The position numbers and the translations under genes were made by a program. The notes beneath the pieces are model-generated. The model was not told the DNA's origin. It did no database searches and saw only the letters and a list, made by a program, of their open reading frames with translations. This document shows, piece by piece, positions 5,518 to 6,914 of a stretch of DNA of 6,914 nucleotides. How positions within the stretch are numbered: the first letter of the stretch is position 1; each line of letters begins with the position of its first letter. Source of the DNA: Euryarchaeota archaeon UBA226 (GTDB lineage Archaea; Thermoplasmatota; Poseidoniia; Poseidoniales; Poseidoniaceae); NCBI GenBank assembly GCA_002505935.1, contig DAWL01000079.1, positions 789 through 7,702 on the forward strand. Direction: 5' to 3'.

Positions 5518-6309
5518 GTGAGCGAGGGCAACATGAAGGCCATTCTCGTGGCCGGAGGAGAGGGTAGTAGACTGCTTCCATTTACTAGATACACTCACAA
5601 GACATTGCTTCCATTGTTTGAACGGCCGGTTATTGACTATGCATTGGGGACGATTAGAAGAGCGGGCATTCAAGATATTACAATAATCGGCAACAGATTC
5701 ATCGGACAAATTGCAAAACACGTTGGGACTGGGCTCAAGGATGAAAATATTCACTATGTCATCGAAGAAGAGCCGAGAGGTATTGGTCACGCATTGAATC
5801 TAGCAAGGCCGCATGTAGAGGGGGCTCGGCTATTGATTTATTTTTCAGACAATATTACCAGTACCGAATTGGTCGATGAAGTGAAGCAATGGAAGGAATC
5901 GAGTGAGGCCCCTGGTGCTTTCTTGTTGGGAAGAACTGTGGAGGTCCCTAACGCGTTCGGGGTAGGGAAATTCGATGAGGTAGGGAATCTTGTTGACATT
6001 ATGGAAAAGCCTGCTAACCCTCCAAGTAATGTTGCAATTGGTGGGATATATCTGTTCGATGAAAATTTTTGGGGATTATTGGATGAAGAGATGGAAAAGG
6101 TAGGTAGTGAATTTTCGATAACTGATGTCAACAAAAGATATCTGCAGATGGATAAGATCACTTTGAAAAATCTCGAGGAGGATGTTTGGCTAGATTGTGG
6201 AACCCCCGATAACCTCCTTGAGGCTGCAAAGTACGCGCGTGAGGGGGTTTTGAACCCCATGCCTTGCAATTACAAAAAGGGCGATTCTAGAATTGGTTGG
6301 GCTGAATAA
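5518..6309 (+). CDS. RmlA-like sugar-1-phosphate nucleotidyltransferase
   Basis: Transfers a nucleotide from dTTP or UTP to a sugar-1-phosphate, giving an NDP-sugar and pyrophosphate. Counting from the ATG at 5533, the signature GGEGSRLLPFT runs from 8 to 18 with R13, and K23 follows. Further landmarks are the metal aspartate D106 (FSDN), the substrate loop E158-K-P, SNVAIGGIY (165-173), ITDVN (196-200) and the second metal aspartate D221 (WLDCGT). It has 258 or 263 residues, somewhat shorter than typical RmlA (about 290), and lacks any C-terminal left-handed helix domain. The start may be GTG 5518 (GAGGG upstream) or ATG 5533 (GAGGG at 5524-5528, close spacing); the family's N-terminus begins at 5533. 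It overlaps the sugar dehydrogenase gene by one base, so the likely product is the dehydrogenase substrate, perhaps UDP-glucose. The sequence resembles glucose-1-phosphate thymidylyltransferase more than GalU, so the nucleotide and sugar remain open. Confidence 0.88.
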   Translation: MSEGNMKAILVAGGEGSRLLPFTRYTHKTLLPLFERPVIDYALGTIRRAGIQDITIIGNRFIGQIAKHVGTGLKDENIHYVIEEEPRGIGHALNLARPHVEGARLLIYFSDNITSTELVDEVKQWKESSEAPGAFLLGRTVEVPNAFGVGKFDEVGNLVDIMEKPANPPSNVAIGGIYLFDENFWGLLDEEMEKVGSEFSITDVNKRYLQMDKITLKNLEEDVWLDCGTPDNLLEAAKYAREGVLNPMPCNYKKGDSRIGWAE

Positions 6310-6914
6310 TGAAAGTAGGAATCATCGGAGCCGGCATAGTTGGTGGCGCTATCGAGCATTGGTTCTCAAATGTGCATGAATTGTTCATTCATGATCCGCT
6401 AAGAGGCACTTCTCTATCTGATGTCACTGATAATGTGAATATGGCATACGTTGCAGTCCCCACGCCTCCAAACGAAGAAGGGGGTTGTGATACAAGTATA
6501 GTTGAATCAATCCTTAGAGAGTTACCCAATGGATTTATGGTAGTAATCAAGAGTACCGTTGTTCCAGGCACTACTGAGTTGTTTCAGCAAACATTTCCCG
6601 AACTAAAAATTGCATACTCACCAGAATTTTTGGTAGAAAGAAGGCACTTAGAAGATTTCGGCAACCAGGATATTTTGGTCTGCGGAACGCATCACCAAGA
6701 TCTGGCAGAAATGGTATTTGCGCAACATAAAGAAGCTGGAGTATTGAAGGGGGAGCAAACATTTCACGTCTCTCCAACACAAGCAGAATTGGTGAAATAT
6801 TCTAAGAACACATTCTATGCTTTGAAAGTAATTTTTGCCAACCAGATGTATGATATCTGTAAAGCATTAGATGAAGATTGGTACACTGTGAAAGATGTGA
6901 TTACGGCTGAACAA
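6309..6914 (+). CDS. UDP-glucose/GDP-mannose dehydrogenase family protein, compact form, 3' end missing
   Basis: Expected to oxidise an NDP-hexose to the NDP-uronate in two NAD-dependent steps. The window holds the first 202 codons with no stop. The N-terminal Rossmann motif is G7-A-G9-I-V-G12, with D29 as the likely NAD ribose ligand. Then come VAVPTP (48-53), STVVPGTTE (82-90) with T83, SPEFLVE (104-110) with E106 and E110, and KYSKN (163-167) with K163 and N167. These match the known catalytic Thr, Glu, Glu, Lys and Asn of the family. The nucleophilic Cys would lie beyond the window end. Only about 18 residues separate D29 from VAVPTP, roughly 30 fewer than in standard enzymes, so the usual loop there is absent. 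The ATG shares one base with the preceding stop (TAATG), implying coupled translation with the nucleotidyltransferase. The product probably feeds surface polysaccharide or glycoprotein synthesis. Confidence 0.88.
   Translation, partial: MKVGIIGAGIVGGAIEHWFSNVHELFIHDPLRGTSLSDVTDNVNMAYVAVPTPPNEEGGCDTSIVESILRELPNGFMVVIKSTVVPGTTELFQQTFPELKIAYSPEFLVERRHLEDFGNQDILVCGTHHQDLAEMVFAQHKEAGVLKGEQTFHVSPTQAELVKYSKNTFYALKVIFANQMYDICKALDEDWYTVKDVITAEQ

Noticed and set aside
5838..6269. 143-codon minus-strand frame inside the nucleotidyltransferase gene
   Set aside because: Antisense to conserved nucleotidyltransferase motifs, with Ser-rich composition typical of shadow frames.
1..6914. CRISPR array, insertion sequence, integrase or toxin-antitoxin pair
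   Set aside because: No direct repeat series, transposase motifs or paired tiny genes were seen. All long frames are explained by housekeeping-type genes or one unknown protein.

Overview
The window looks like chromosomal DNA of a planktonic marine archaeon, most likely Marine Group II (Candidatus Poseidoniales, Thermoplasmatota) or a close relative. Three things point this way. There is an archaeal-type 4-phosphopantoate--beta-alanine ligase, a family not used by bacteria. There is a halocyanin-like blue copper protein with a C-terminal PGF-plus-membrane-helix anchor. The genes are short, tightly packed and of moderate GC, with TAATG junctions. The lineage is an inference from these traits; no rRNA or other marker gene is present.

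Layout, left to right. A 5'-truncated secreted cupredoxin (+, about 1-476) converges on a FAD-dependent amine oxidase/phytoene-desaturase-type flavoprotein (-, 498-1745). A 152-base divergent gap (1746-1897) follows; it is unusually GC-rich and holds an 8-bp perfect hairpin and a 14-base near-palindrome. Next comes a two-gene cofactor operon (+): a NadC-type quinolinate phosphoribosyltransferase (1898-2710) overlapping by one base the archaeal phosphopantothenate synthetase (2710-3501), so NAD and CoA biosynthesis are translationally coupled. This operon converges on a beta-decarboxylating dehydrogenase of the isocitrate/isopropylmalate/tartrate family (-, 3523-4698). Divergent from that gene is an unrecognised acidic coiled-coil plus winged-helix-like protein (+, 4852-5469). 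The right end is a nucleotide-sugar operon (+): an RmlA-like nucleotidyltransferase (5518-6309) overlapping by one base a compact UDP-glucose-dehydrogenase-family gene (6309 onward) that runs off the window.

How the genes work together. The nucleotidyltransferase would activate a sugar-1-phosphate to an NDP-sugar. The dehydrogenase would oxidise the NDP-hexose to an NDP-uronate for surface glycans or protein glycosylation. The NadC/phosphopantothenate pair makes precursors of two central cofactors. The copper protein would act in electron transfer at the outer face of the membrane.

No rRNA, tRNA, CRISPR array, insertion sequence or integrase was seen. I found no clear-cut new defence or mobile system. 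The best leads are the structured GC-rich gap before nadC, the unknown 205-residue protein, the compact sugar dehydrogenase, and the unusual active-site residues in NadC and in the decarboxylating dehydrogenase.
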